From: Noviherbaspirillum sp. Root189
GTDB taxonomy: Bacteria > Pseudomonadota > Gammaproteobacteria > Burkholderiales > Burkholderiaceae_D
Direction: 5' to 3'
Assembly: GCF_001428545.1 (NCBI RefSeq)
Contig: NZ_LMHZ01000008.1
Location: 62,001 to 126,000, forward strand
Length of the DNA stretch: 64,000 nt
Below, piece after piece: positions 45,504-54,943 of this stretch. Every line of letters starts with the position of its first letter. Within the stretch, counting starts at the first letter, position 1. The translations under genes and the position numbers were made by a program. Below the pieces are notes generated by a model. The model was not told the DNA's origin, ran no database searches, and saw only the letters and a program-made list of their open reading frames with translations.

Positions 45504-45657
45504 AGAGCCTGTTGGCCGTGGGATGAATCACTGCGAATAGTGGAGGATTGCGACACCGGGGTCCCTCCGAATTAGCGGCCGCTAAACCAGCATCATCACA
45601 GGGCAACCGGAATTGCTTTCCCGCTTCCGATACGTCATCCCACGACCAACAGGCTCT
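45504..45657. mobile_element. MITE-like element: 23-bp inverted ends, 4-bp target duplication
   Basis: AGAGCCTGTTGG...GTGGGATGA (45504-45526) is the reverse complement of 45635-45657 at 22 of 23 positions, with 108 bp between. Immediately outside, CTCC precedes the left end (45500-45503) and CTCC follows the right end (45658-45661), as expected for a 4-bp target-site duplication. Near its centre is the 14-bp palindrome TTAGCGGCCGCTAA (45572-45585), so the unit folds into one long hairpin. It is too short for a transposase. No family name is claimed. Its right end is 20 bp before the start of the PHB-depolymerase-like gene; 45346-45503 holds nothing else I can identify. Confidence 0.72.
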
Positions 45658-45677
45658 CTCCTTCTGGCAGTGCTGCA

Positions 45678-46955
45678 ATGCACCTCCTTCGCCCCCATTT
45701 CCCATCACAAGCATTGCGCCTGGCCAGACTTGTCATGACTGGCGTGCTGCTATGGTCTGCCAGCGGCGCAGTCATCGCCGCGCCGGTAGTCTTGCCAGGG
45801 CTGGGCGTGGACAACGATGAGACCTCGGTATCCGGGCTCTCATCGGGCGCATTCATGGCGGTCCAGTTCAGCGTTGCCTACTCGGCCGACATCAAGGGTG
45901 CCGGCGTCATTGCGGGCGGTCCTTACTATTGCGCGCAGGGTCATGTCGATATCGCCACGTCACGATGCAGCTGCACCGGTATCCCGTTCTTCTCGGCATG
46001 CGAGGTTGCCCGTGGGGCGACCGATGTCCCGCGCCTTGCCGGCATCACCGATCGTCTCGCCGCCGAAGGAAAGGTCGACCCCGTGTCCGGCCTGAGCGCG
46101 CAACGCATCTGGATGTTTACCGGCGGGCGTGACAGCGAAGTACCATCAGCCGTGATGGAGGACCTGAACGATTATTACCGCCGCTATGTGCCCGCAGCGC
46201 AAATCCATTTCGTGAAGGACCCGCGCGCCGAGCATACGTTTCCGACGGAAAATTTCGGCAACGACTGCGGTCAGCTCGGCAGTCCTTATCTCGGCAAATG
46301 CGGCATCGATGCCGCAGGCGAATTGTTGAACTGGATTTACGGCGGCAACCTCAATCCGCGCAGCGACAGACAAAGCGGTCGGCTGATCAAGTTCGATCAG
46401 AATGAGTTCACCGAAAGCGGCAATGCAGCCGCCGTCGGGTTGGGGGACACGGGCTATGTGTACGTGCCAGCCGCTTGCGACCATCAACCGGGGGCGCGCT
46501 GCCGACTGCATGTCGCCTTCCACGGATGTCGCCAGAACGTCACCGCCGTTGACGAGGATTTTGTGCGTCATGCAGGGTATAACCTCTGGGCTGACACCAA
46601 TGGGATTGTCGTTTTGTACCCCCAGACACGCGCACGATTTGCGACCAATCCCAACGCCTGCTGGGACTGGTTCGATTTCAGCCGTAGCGATCCCGACTAT
46701 GCAAACAAGGACGGGCGGCAGATGGGGGCCATCAAGGCCATGATGAGTCGGCTTGCCGGGCAGCGTACACCCTCCGGACAGGGCTGTTTCACTGCCAGCA
46801 ATACCGATCATGTCAGGGCCGGGCGCGCATATGACCGCTTCTTTTTCGCCTTTGCGGCCGGTTCCGGCAAATTGCTTGGTTTCGATAACGACTTTACTTT
46901 TACCACGCTCAAGCAGACCGCCCCGCAGTTTTATCTTCCCGGCAATTGTCCCTGA
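45678..46955 (+). CDS. Secreted PHB-depolymerase-type esterase
   Basis: A 425-residue secreted alpha/beta hydrolase. The first ~35 residues form a signal peptide (ARLVMTGVLLWSASGAVIAA, cut near AAP). The lipase box is G53-L-S55-S-G57, with the nucleophile S55, in SVSGLSSGAFMAVQFS; HVAFHGCRQ is the oxyanion-hole strand and CWDWF/AEHTFP are PHB-depolymerase-like. Polyester or other ester hydrolysis in the periplasm or outside is expected; polymer versus oligomer substrate cannot be told. Several cysteines fit a disulfide-containing secreted enzyme. Its leader contains the MITE-like element. Confidence 0.87.
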   Translation: MHLLRPHFPSQALRLARLVMTGVLLWSASGAVIAAPVVLPGLGVDNDETSVSGLSSGAFMAVQFSVAYSADIKGAGVIAGGPYYCAQGHVDIATSRCSCTGIPFFSACEVARGATDVPRLAGITDRLAAEGKVDPVSGLSAQRIWMFTGGRDSEVPSAVMEDLNDYYRRYVPAAQIHFVKDPRAEHTFPTENFGNDCGQLGSPYLGKCGIDAAGELLNWIYGGNLNPRSDRQSGRLIKFDQNEFTESGNAAAVGLGDTGYVYVPAACDHQPGARCRLHVAFHGCRQNVTAVDEDFVRHAGYNLWADTNGIVVLYPQTRARFATNPNACWDWFDFSRSDPDYANKDGRQMGAIKAMMSRLAGQRTPSGQGCFTASNTDHVRAGRAYDRFFFAFAAGSGKLLGFDNDFTFTTLKQTAPQFYLPGNCP

Positions 46956-47272
46956 ATCCTTTCTCGGCACATCGATTTTTACTTGCCAAACGGACAGTTC
47001 TGTCGCTCCGCAAGCACGAAACCTATTTCCGCATGGCACATCAAAGTTCCGAATAGCAATGGAATCACCATTCAATTGGCTTGCCCACAGGTACTGAAAC
47101 ACATGTGTACTTCTAAGGCGTCACCTTCAGTTTCTGCGATAAGTGCTTAATTTTCCTCACAATTCAGTTCTGAGGTTGCTGTAACGAAACGCGCTAAGTC
47201 ATTGACTTCATTAGAAAAAATCCCATTTTTGTTGCCGGATATTACTTGACCGCAAATAAAGCACCCTTTAAA
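46956..47272. other. Gene-free region upstream of mraZ
   Basis: About 430 bp separate the esterase from mraZ. The first 290 bp (AT-richer than the flanks) hold no gene or hairpin I can support, apart from a possible -35 TTGACC at 47246-47251 with TTAAAG (47268-47273) as a weak -10, 16 bp away. The MraZ repeats start directly after this. Confidence 0.5.
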
Positions 47273-47308
47273 GTGGGCGGCAGTGTGAAAAAGTGTATTT
47301 TTGTGGGT
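47273..47308 (+). promoter_or_regulatory. MraZ operator: four direct repeats at 10-bp spacing
   Basis: GTGGGC, GTGTGA, GTGTAT and GTGGGT begin at 47273, 47283, 47293 and 47303, giving one repeat per helical turn. E. coli MraZ binds TGGGN direct repeats separated by 5 nt (same 10-bp period) before its own gene. The outer two here are full TGGG sites, the inner two degenerate (TGTG and TGTA). The site lies 77 bp before the mraZ start. Confidence 0.78.
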
Positions 47309-47384
47309 GAAATTGCAGCATCAGACGCCCAAAAACTTGTTTCACAAACATTACAAATAACGACAACTACGAGGGTTAATCAGG

Positions 47385-47813
47385 GTGTTTCAGGGCGCGT
47401 CAGCACTGAGTTTGGATGCCAAAGGACGGATGACCATCCCGTCCAAGCATCGCGACGCCTTGTCGCTTCAGTGCGAAGGCCGTGTCACGCTGACCAAGCA
47501 TCCTCATGGTTGTCTGCTGTTCTTCCCCCGCCCCGTCTGGGAAAGCCACCGTGAACAAATCGCCGCCTGGCCGATGTCGGCGCGCGCATGGCAACGGATT
47601 TTCCTGGGCAATGCCTCCGATGTCGACATGGATTCCGCCGGCCGTATTTTGATCGCGCCGGAACTGCGTAGTGCCGTCGGCCTGACACGCGATGTCATGT
47701 TGCTCGGCATGGGTAGCCATTTTGAAATCTGGGATGCGGAAAAGCTCGCCGAAAGCGAGGCGGAAGCGGTGGCGAACGGCATGCCGGACGCTTTAAGTAA
47801 CTTTTCGTTTTAA
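47385..47813 (+). CDS. mraZ: Transcriptional regulator MraZ
   Basis: MraZ is a ring-forming AbrB-fold DNA-binding protein that represses the dcw operon through direct repeats. The 142-residue product starts (GTG) [20 protein letters not shown], with the first SpoVT/AbrB repeat, and has a second repeat with [24 protein letters not shown] (47371-47375) serves as the ribosome site. First gene of the cluster; rsmH follows after 8 bp. Confidence 0.96.
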   Translation: MFQGASALSLDAKGRMTIPSKHRDALSLQCEGRVTLTKHPHGCLLFFPRPVWESHREQIAAWPMSARAWQRIFLGNASDVDMDSAGRILIAPELRSAVGLTRDVMLLGMGSHFEIWDAEKLAESEAEAVANGMPDALSNFSF

Positions 47814-47821
47814 CGGCCCGT

Positions 47822-48808
47822 ATGACAACTCAGACGGTGCCAGAATTGCAGCACCGGACGGTGCTGCTGGAAGAGGCGGTCGATGGCCTGCAAATCGACG
47901 GTGAACGCGCCAATGGCGTGTACGTCGATGGCACCTTCGGTCGCGGCGGTCACAGCCGCCGGATCCTCGAGCATCTCGGCCCGCAAGGTCGATTGATTGC
48001 ATTCGACAAGGATCCGCAGGCGATTGCGACGGCAAACACGATTGGCGACGCGCGGTTTGAGATCGTGCATGACAGTTTCGCCACACTGCGCGACGCGCTC
48101 GATGCACGCGGCGTTGTTCAGGTAGACGGGATTTTGCTGGACCTGGGAATCTCTTCGCCGCAGGTGGATGAGGCGGCGCGGGGCTTCAGTTTTCGACTGG
48201 ATGGTCCGCTCGATATGCGCATGGACACCACGCGCGGGATGTCGGCGGCAGAGTGGCTCGCGACCGAGTCAGAACAGACGATAGGAAAGGTTATAAGAGA
48301 TTATGGGGAAGAACGGTTTGCTTTTCAGATTGCAAAGGCGATTACTGCTCGCAGGACAGTCGCCCCAATTTCAACCACACGACAGCTTGCCGAGATCGTG
48401 GCACACGCCGTCAAAACCCGCGAGAAGGGCAAAGATCCGGCCACTCGCACATTTCAGGCTATCCGGATTTACATCAATAAAGAGCTTGAAGAACTCGAAG
48501 TAGGACTCGACGCAGCACTCGAAAAACTGGCCCCGCACGGGAGAATGGTTGTGATCAGCTTTCATTCACTGGAAGATCGCATCGTCAAGCGCTTCATGGC
48601 TTCCAAAGCCAACGCGCCGCAGCCAGACCGTCGCCTGCCGATTCGTGCCGTCGACCTGCCGAAGCCACAGCTCAAGCTGGTGGCAAAAATAAAACCCTCC
48701 GACGCCGAAGTCGCAGGCAACCCGCGTGCTCGCTCAGCGATCATGCGGGTGGCCGAACGCACCACAGCACCACTTGCACCATCTGTATTACCGGGGAGCG
48801 CTCCGTGA
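47822..48808 (+). CDS. rsmH: 16S rRNA (cytosine-1402-N4) methyltransferase RsmH
   Basis: RsmH (formerly MraW) methylates C1402 in the ribosomal decoding centre. The 328-residue product has the [14 protein letters not shown]-terminus, the SAM loop [35 protein letters not shown] and the C-terminal [15 protein letters not shown] stretch from about 48275 to 48380 uses AT-rich codons (ATA, AGA, GTT, TAT) unlike the flanks although the protein stays conserved. Its stop overlaps the ftsL GTG start by 4 bp. Confidence 0.95.
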   Translation: MTTQTVPELQHRTVLLEEAVDGLQIDGERANGVYVDGTFGRGGHSRRILEHLGPQGRLIAFDKDPQAIATANTIGDARFEIVHDSFATLRDALDARGVVQVDGILLDLGISSPQVDEAARGFSFRLDGPLDMRMDTTRGMSAAEWLATESEQTIGKVIRDYGEERFAFQIAKAITARRTVAPISTTRQLAEIVAHAVKTREKGKDPATRTFQAIRIYINKELEELEVGLDAALEKLAPHGRMVVISFHSLEDRIVKRFMASKANAPQPDRRLPIRAVDLPKPQLKLVAKIKPSDAEVAGNPRARSAIMRVAERTTAPLAPSVLPGSAP

Positions 48809-49077
48809 GCGGCCGTATCAATATTGTCCTGACCATTGCCCTGGTCATCTGCGCGTTGGCCGCTGTGAACGCGCAGTATCAGCAGCGCCGCCTGTTTGTT
48901 GAACTCGAACGCGCGCAAGCGCAGTCGCGCCAGCTCGACATCGAATGGTCCCAGTTGCAGCTTGATCAGTCGACGCTCGGCAAGCATGCCCGTATCGAAG
49001 CCAGCGCGCATCGTGACCTCAGCATGGTCGTGGTCACGCCGGCGCGTACCCAGTACCTGATTCCGGGAGCGAACTGA
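48805..49077 (+). CDS. ftsL: Cell division protein FtsL
   Basis: A 90-residue bitopic protein with one membrane helix at about 5-24 ([20 protein letters not shown]) and a periplasmic coiled coil that pairs with FtsB in the FtsQLB complex. It starts with GTG overlapping the rsmH stop and ends one base into ftsI. Low sequence conservation is normal; position and topology give the name. Confidence 0.9.
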   Translation: MSGRINIVLTIALVICALAAVNAQYQQRRLFVELERAQAQSRQLDIEWSQLQLDQSTLGKHARIEASAHRDLSMVVVTPARTQYLIPGAN

Positions 49078-50834
49078 TGCGCGCCGCCTCACGTACCGCA
49101 GCCGGCAAGGGAGTGCAGTTCAGCGCCAGCCCGGTGCTCGACGTCAAACTGCCGGTCTGGCGTTCACGCGTTGTGCTCTTTGTGATGTTTGCCGCATTTG
49201 CAGCGCTGGCCGGTCGGGCCTTGTGGCTCCAGGGCCTGTCGACCGAATTCCTGCAGAAACAGGGCGCGTCACGTTATGCACGTACGCTGGAGCTGCCGGC
49301 AACGCGCGGCAAGATCACCGACCGCAACGGCCAGGTGCTTGCATCGTCGATGCCGGTCAAGGCGGTATGGGCAATTCCGGAAGACGTGTCGGAAGCGCCG
49401 GCTGAAAAGCTGCGTGAACTCGCCAAACTGCTCGACATGAACGAGCGCGACCTGCGCAAGAAGCTGGATTCCGACCGCACTTTTGTTTATCTGAAGCGCC
49501 AGGTCGAACAGGAAACGGTCGACAAGATCATCAAGCTTGGCATTGCCGGCATCGAGACACGCAAGGAATACAAACGGTATTACCCTGAAGGCGAGGTGCT
49601 TGCGCACATCGTCGGTTTTACCAATGTGGAAGACGCGGGCCAGGAAGGCATGGAACTGGCGTTCCAGAAAAACCTCGCCGGCATCACCGGCAGCCGTCGC
49701 GTCATCAAGGATCGTCTTGGACGCGTCGTCGAGGACATCGGCGCAACGCGCACGCCGCACGACGGCAAGGATCTGACCTTGTCCATCGACCGCAAGATTC
49801 AGTACATCGCCTTCTCGCATCTGAAAGAAGCGGTCGACAAGCATAAGGCCAAGGCTGCCGGTATCGTCGTGCTCGATGTGAAAACGGGTGAAGTCCTCGC
49901 GCTGGCAAATCTGCCGACCTACAATCCGAATGATCGCTCACGCCTGACCGGCGATCAGTTGCGCAACCGCGTGCTGACCGACATCTTCGAGCCGGGCTCG
50001 ATCATGAAACCGTTTACGATCGCGCTGGCGCTGGAAAACAAGCTCGTCACGCCGACCACCAGCATCCAGACCGCGCCGGGTCGCATCACCATCGGCAAGG
50101 CAACCATTGGCGACGCCCATGCGCACGGGATATTGACCGTCGCCCAGGTATTGGAAAAGTCGTCCAACGTCGGTACCGCCAAGATCGCGCTGCAAATGCA
50201 GCCCCAGCAGATGTGGGAAATGTTTACCGCGGTCGGTCTCGGCCAGCAGCCGAAGCTTGATTTCCCCGGTGCGGTGGCAGGCCGGGTGCGTCCTTATAAA
50301 TCATGGAAACCGATTGAACAGGCGACCATGAGCTATGGTCACGGCATTTCCACTTCGCTGATCCAGATGGCGCAGTCTTACCTCATTTTTGCGCGCAATG
50401 GCGAAATGATCCCGATCACCTTTCACAAGACAACCGATCAGCCCATTGGCCATCGGGTGATCTCCGAGAAAACGGCACGTGATGTCCGCGAGATGCTGGA
50501 AATGGCTGCCGGACCGACCGGCACCGCGCCGCAAGCACAAGTGCCAGGCTATCGGGTCGCCGGCAAGACCGGTACCGCGCACAAGCTGGCCGGACGTCAA
50601 TACGTGAACAAATACGTCGCTTCCTTCGTTGGCTTTGCGCCGGTGTCCAATCCGCGCATCATCGTTGCGGTCATGGTGGACGAGCCATCCGCTGGCATGC
50701 ACTACGGCGGCCAGGTGGCGGCCCCGGTCTTCTCGGCGGTAACCGCGAACGTGCTGCGCGCGATGAACGTTTCACCCGACACGGCGGTGACCGACATCAT
50801 CATTCCTGCCGACGTGTTGAAGGAGAGCCTGTAA
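49077..50834 (+). CDS. ftsI: Septal peptidoglycan transpeptidase FtsI (PBP3)
   Basis: FtsI cross-links septal peptidoglycan. The 585-residue class B PBP has a short cytoplasmic N-terminus and one membrane helix (RVVLFVMFAAFAALAGRALW, about 32-52), a pedestal domain, and the transpeptidase motifs S308-x2-K311 (PGSIMKP), SSN (EKSSNVGTAK) and K497-T-G (KTGTAH). Its ATG overlaps the ftsL stop by one base, and its stop overlaps the murE ATG by one base. Confidence 0.96.
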   Translation: MRAASRTAAGKGVQFSASPVLDVKLPVWRSRVVLFVMFAAFAALAGRALWLQGLSTEFLQKQGASRYARTLELPATRGKITDRNGQVLASSMPVKAVWAIPEDVSEAPAEKLRELAKLLDMNERDLRKKLDSDRTFVYLKRQVEQETVDKIIKLGIAGIETRKEYKRYYPEGEVLAHIVGFTNVEDAGQEGMELAFQKNLAGITGSRRVIKDRLGRVVEDIGATRTPHDGKDLTLSIDRKIQYIAFSHLKEAVDKHKAKAAGIVVLDVKTGEVLALANLPTYNPNDRSRLTGDQLRNRVLTDIFEPGSIMKPFTIALALENKLVTPTTSIQTAPGRITIGKATIGDAHAHGILTVAQVLEKSSNVGTAKIALQMQPQQMWEMFTAVGLGQQPKLDFPGAVAGRVRPYKSWKPIEQATMSYGHGISTSLIQMAQSYLIFARNGEMIPITFHKTTDQPIGHRVISEKTARDVREMLEMAAGPTGTAPQAQVPGYRVAGKTGTAHKLAGRQYVNKYVASFVGFAPVSNPRIIVAVMVDEPSAGMHYGGQVAAPVFSAVTANVLRAMNVSPDTAVTDIIIPADVLKESL

Positions 50835-52381
50835 TGAGCGCGGCCACTTCCGTCCAGAGCATGAATGCCGACGACATCCTGGCATGGCTGCATGCCACGG
50901 CGCCGTCGGCGCAGCTTTCGTCGGATTCGCGCAGCGTGCGCCCGGGGGACGTGTTCTTTGCCTATCCCGGCGATGTGGCGGATGGCCGCAATTTCATCGA
51001 ACAAGCACTTGCCAATGGCGCTCGCGCCGTTGTTTACGAAGCCGAAGGCTTTTCCTGGAACGATCGCTGGCAGGCAGAGCATCTCGCGGTACCGCAACTG
51101 AAAAAAGCGGCCGGTCCGATTGCGAACGTGTATTACGGTGCACCCGACCGGAATATGTTCAGCGTCGCGGTAACCGGCACTAACGGAAAAACTTCCTGCA
51201 CCCAGTGGCTGGGCAAGGCGTTGTCGCGCCTCGGACAGCCGACAGCGGTCATTGGCACGCTCGGCGTCGGACTCTTCGAACGCGGCGATCATGGTGGTTT
51301 CAGTGCGAACGGCTACACCACTCCCGACGCGGTACTGCTGCAGCGCGCGCTGGCGCAATTGTGCGAGCGCGGAGCAAAGGCATTGGCGATCGAAGCATCC
51401 TCCATCGGCATCGACCAGGGACGGATGAACGGCATGCACATCGATGTTGCCCTGTTCACGAATTTCACCCGCGACCACCTTGATTATCACGGCGACATGG
51501 CAGCCTATGAGGCCGCCAAGCGTGCGCTGTTCGACTGGCCCGGTCTCAAGCATGCGGTCATCAATCTCGACGACGAGATGGGCATGCGCCTCGTGCAGTA
51601 TCTGCAGCACAAGCGCGCCGACCTGGCGATCACTGGCTACACGGCTGCGGATCGGTCCGTGCCGGGCATCGCCGTTCTGCGCGCCACCGACATCCGCAGC
51701 AGCCATGCCGGCACCGCCTTCAAGCTCGATACAGCGCAGGGATCAGTCGCGGTCAAGATCCAGTTGATCGGCCAGTTCAATGTCAGCAATGTGCTTGGCA
51801 TTCTTGGCGTGTTGCTGGCAAAAGGCATCGCTTTCAAGGCCGCGGTGGACGCGGCGGAAGCGCTGACCGCCGTACCCGGCCGCATGCAGCAGTTGGGCGG
51901 CCAGGAAGCACCGCTGATGGTGATCGATTACGCGCACACGCCCGATGCGCTGGAAAAGACAATCGCAAGCCTGCGCCAGGTCGCCGGGCAGCGCGGCGGC
52001 CAGCTTTGGTGCGTATTTGGTTGCGGTGGTGACCGCGATCCGGGCAAGCGTCCGCAGATGGGTGCGGTTGCGCAGGCAGCCGATCATGTCATTGTCACCA
52101 GTGACAATCCGCGCAACGAAGATCCTTCCGTGATCATCGCGCAAGTGGTCGCTGGCATCGACAAGTCAGGCATGCCGAAAGAGGCGTTACAGGTGATTGA
52201 AGATCGTGCCGCCGCCATTCTGTGGGCAGGACGTCACGCAGCAAAGAACGACGTGGTTTTGTTGGCAGGGAAGGGCCACGAGTCGTATCAAGAGATCAAA
52301 GGCAAAAAATTGCCGTTTTTAGATGCAGACCATGCCGCGCTGGCATTGGCTGCAAGGGCAACAATGAAGGGGACGATGTAA
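50834..52381 (+). CDS. murE: UDP-MurNAc-L-Ala-D-Glu:meso-DAP ligase MurE
   Basis: MurE adds meso-diaminopimelate to UDP-MurNAc-dipeptide. The 515-residue ligase has the ATP loop TGTNGKT (114-120), FTRDHLDYHGDM and the DNPR motif (424-427) that selects meso-DAP rather than lysine, consistent with a Gram-negative wall. Its stop overlaps the murF ATG by one base. Confidence 0.96.
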   Translation: MSAATSVQSMNADDILAWLHATAPSAQLSSDSRSVRPGDVFFAYPGDVADGRNFIEQALANGARAVVYEAEGFSWNDRWQAEHLAVPQLKKAAGPIANVYYGAPDRNMFSVAVTGTNGKTSCTQWLGKALSRLGQPTAVIGTLGVGLFERGDHGGFSANGYTTPDAVLLQRALAQLCERGAKALAIEASSIGIDQGRMNGMHIDVALFTNFTRDHLDYHGDMAAYEAAKRALFDWPGLKHAVINLDDEMGMRLVQYLQHKRADLAITGYTAADRSVPGIAVLRATDIRSSHAGTAFKLDTAQGSVAVKIQLIGQFNVSNVLGILGVLLAKGIAFKAAVDAAEALTAVPGRMQQLGGQEAPLMVIDYAHTPDALEKTIASLRQVAGQRGGQLWCVFGCGGDRDPGKRPQMGAVAQAADHVIVTSDNPRNEDPSVIIAQVVAGIDKSGMPKEALQVIEDRAAAILWAGRHAAKNDVVLLAGKGHESYQEIKGKKLPFLDADHAALALAARATMKGTM

Positions 52382-53772
52382 TGAAATCATCATTGGCTGT
52401 GATCCAGCCAAGGATTTCGGGTGCCGCCGTAGTCAATACGTCAGCGGCCGCGACCGATGTGGCGTTTGACGGCGTGTCTACCGACAGCCGCAACGTCGCT
52501 GCCGGTAATCTGTTTGTCGCCTTGCGCGGCGAACGTTTCGACGCACATGATTTTCTGAACGACGTTGCTGCACGCGGCGTCGCAGCCGTGGTCGTCGAGC
52601 GCGTGCCGGCCGGTCTGACTGTCCCTGCACTCGTCGTGCCCGATACACGCATCGCACTGGGCGAGATCGGTGCCTTCTGGCGCAGCCAGTTCGCGCTGCC
52701 CGTCATCGGCGTCACCGGCAGCAACGGCAAGACCACGGTCAAGGAAATGATCGCGTCCATTCTTGCCGCAGCGTTTGGTGCCGATCACACCATGGCCACG
52801 CGTGGCAACCTCAACAACGATATTGGCGTTCCGCTCACGGTGTTCCGTCTCAACGCCGGCTATAAAGCCGCCGTGGTGGAACTCGGCATGAATCATCCCG
52901 GTGAAATCGCGGCCATCACCGCGGTGGCGCAACCCACCGTCGCCGTGGTGAACAATGCACAACGCGAACACCAGGAATTCATGGAAAGCGTGGAAGCCGT
53001 GGCAAAAGAGAACGGTAACGTTCTTCTCGGCCTTCCCGCAAACGGCGTTGCCGTTTTCCCGGCTGATGACACCTACACCACACTGTGGCGCAGTTATGCC
53101 GGTCAACGTAACACAATGACATTCGGCCTCTCGCAAGATGCCGACGTCAGTTGCACATTTCAGGTGAACGATTTCGGCAGTGACCTGTCCATTACTGCCG
53201 GTGGGAAACAATTCCAGGTGTCACTCTCTGCAGCGGGCGTACACAACGTACGTAACGCTTTGGCAGCGACTGCATGCACGCTCGCGATCGGCGTGCCCGA
53301 GGACGCGGTAAAACGCGGACTCGAGGCATTCGCCCCGGTCAACGGCCGTCTGCAGCGCAAGACCGCAAAGAGTGGCGCAATGGTGATCGACGATACCTAC
53401 AACGCAAATCCGGATTCGGTGCGCGCGGCAATCGATGTACTGTCGCATGCGCCGGCTCCCCGCGTACTGGTGCTGGGCGACATGGGTGAGGTGGGCGATG
53501 AAGGCCCGCAGTTCCATGTCGAGATCGGCAACTATGCGCGGGACCAGGGCATTGAACGCTTGCTCACGCTTGGCCAGCTGGCCAGTCATGCAAGCCAGGC
53601 CTTTGGCCGGGGTGCGCAGCATTTCGAGGATATAGCGTCGATCAGCCAGGCAGCCGAAGCATTGGTTTCCGCCGACACGACGACGCTGGTGAAGGGTTCG
53701 CGTTTCATGAAGATGGAGCGCGTGGTCCAGCACCTCGTCAATCAGATGGATCAAGGACAGGGAACGCACTGA
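52381..53772 (+). CDS. murF: UDP-MurNAc-tripeptide:D-Ala-D-Ala ligase MurF
   Basis: MurF attaches D-Ala-D-Ala to finish the UDP-MurNAc-pentapeptide. The 463-residue product has the ATP loop GSNGKTT (113-119), [11 protein letters not shown] and [13 protein letters not shown], typical of MurF. ATG 52381 overlaps the murE stop; longer in-frame starts lie inside murE. mraY follows with one base between. Confidence 0.96.
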   Translation: MKSSLAVIQPRISGAAVVNTSAAATDVAFDGVSTDSRNVAAGNLFVALRGERFDAHDFLNDVAARGVAAVVVERVPAGLTVPALVVPDTRIALGEIGAFWRSQFALPVIGVTGSNGKTTVKEMIASILAAAFGADHTMATRGNLNNDIGVPLTVFRLNAGYKAAVVELGMNHPGEIAAITAVAQPTVAVVNNAQREHQEFMESVEAVAKENGNVLLGLPANGVAVFPADDTYTTLWRSYAGQRNTMTFGLSQDADVSCTFQVNDFGSDLSITAGGKQFQVSLSAAGVHNVRNALAATACTLAIGVPEDAVKRGLEAFAPVNGRLQRKTAKSGAMVIDDTYNANPDSVRAAIDVLSHAPAPRVLVLGDMGEVGDEGPQFHVEIGNYARDQGIERLLTLGQLASHASQAFGRGAQHFEDIASISQAAEALVSADTTTLVKGSRFMKMERVVQHLVNQMDQGQGTH

Positions 53773-53773
53773 C

Positions 53774-54943
53774 ATGCTGCTTTGGCTGGCGCAATACTTT
53801 CAACAAGACCTGGGGACGCTGCGCGTCTTCAACTTCATCACTTTCCGTGCGGTGTTCGCCACGCTCACGGCGCTGGTGATCGGCCTGATCGCCGGTCCCG
53901 CCATGATCCGCATGCTGACCCGCCTGAAGGTCGGCCAGGCGGTGCGTACCGACGGCCCGCAAACCCACCTGATCAAGACCGGCACACCGACCATGGGCGG
54001 TGCGCTGATTCTTCTGTCGATCGGCATCTCGACGATCCTATGGTCCGATTTCAGCAACCGCTTCGTATGGGTGGTGCTGGTCGTGACGCTCGGCTATGGG
54101 GCGATCGGCTGGGTCGACGACTATCGCAAGGTGGTCTACAAGAACCCGGAAGGCATGTCATCGCGCGAGAAGTATTTCTGGCAGTCGCTGATCGGTGTCG
54201 CCGCGGCGATCTACCTCGCGTTCTCGGTGTCGGCGCCGACCAATACCAAGGTCCTGCAGCTGTTCATGGAGTGGGTGCAGTCCGGCTTCAATCTCGACTT
54301 ACCGCCCAAGGCCGACCTGATTGTCCCGTTCTTCAAGACCATCAGCTATCCGCTGGGTGTGTGGGGCTTCATCGCGCTGACTTACTTCGTCATCGTCGGT
54401 ACCAGCAATGCGGTCAACCTGACAGACGGCCTTGATGGTCTCGCCATCATGCCGACTGTGATGGTCGGCTCGGCACTTGGCTTGATCGCCTACCTGACCG
54501 GCAGCGCGATGTATTCAAAGTACCTGTTTATTCCGTATATTCCCGGCTCGGCCGAGTTGCTGATCTTCTGCGGCGCGATGGCCGGCGCAGGCCTGGCCTT
54601 CCTGTGGTTTAACGCCCATCCAGCGCAGGTCTTCATGGGTGACGTCGGTGCACTGGCTCTCGGCGGTGCGCTTGGCACTGTTGCCGTCATCGTGCGTCAG
54701 GAAATCGTTCTCTTCATCATGGGAGGCATCTTCGTGGTCGAGACGCTGTCGGTGATGCTGCAGGTCGGCTATTTCAAATACTCGAAGAAGCGTTACGGCG
54801 TTGGTCGCCGCATCCTGCTGATGGCGCCCTTGCATCATCACTTCGAACAGAAGGGCTGGAAAGAAACCAAGGTCGTGGTGCGATTCTGGATCATCACCAT
54901 GATGCTTGTGCTGTTTGGTCTGTCAACACTGAAGCTGCGCTAA
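53774..54943 (+). CDS. mraY: Phospho-N-acetylmuramoyl-pentapeptide transferase MraY
   Basis: MraY transfers phospho-MurNAc-pentapeptide to undecaprenyl phosphate, giving lipid I in the inner membrane. The 389-residue polytopic protein has the Mg-binding DDYRK (GWVDDYRKV), [11 protein letters not shown] and the HHHFE motif near the end ([10 protein letters not shown]). It shares one base with murD (TAATGG). Confidence 0.96.
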   Translation: MLLWLAQYFQQDLGTLRVFNFITFRAVFATLTALVIGLIAGPAMIRMLTRLKVGQAVRTDGPQTHLIKTGTPTMGGALILLSIGISTILWSDFSNRFVWVVLVVTLGYGAIGWVDDYRKVVYKNPEGMSSREKYFWQSLIGVAAAIYLAFSVSAPTNTKVLQLFMEWVQSGFNLDLPPKADLIVPFFKTISYPLGVWGFIALTYFVIVGTSNAVNLTDGLDGLAIMPTVMVGSALGLIAYLTGSAMYSKYLFIPYIPGSAELLIFCGAMAGAGLAFLWFNAHPAQVFMGDVGALALGGALGTVAVIVRQEIVLFIMGGIFVVETLSVMLQVGYFKYSKKRYGVGRRILLMAPLHHHFEQKGWKETKVVVRFWIITMMLVLFGLSTLKLR

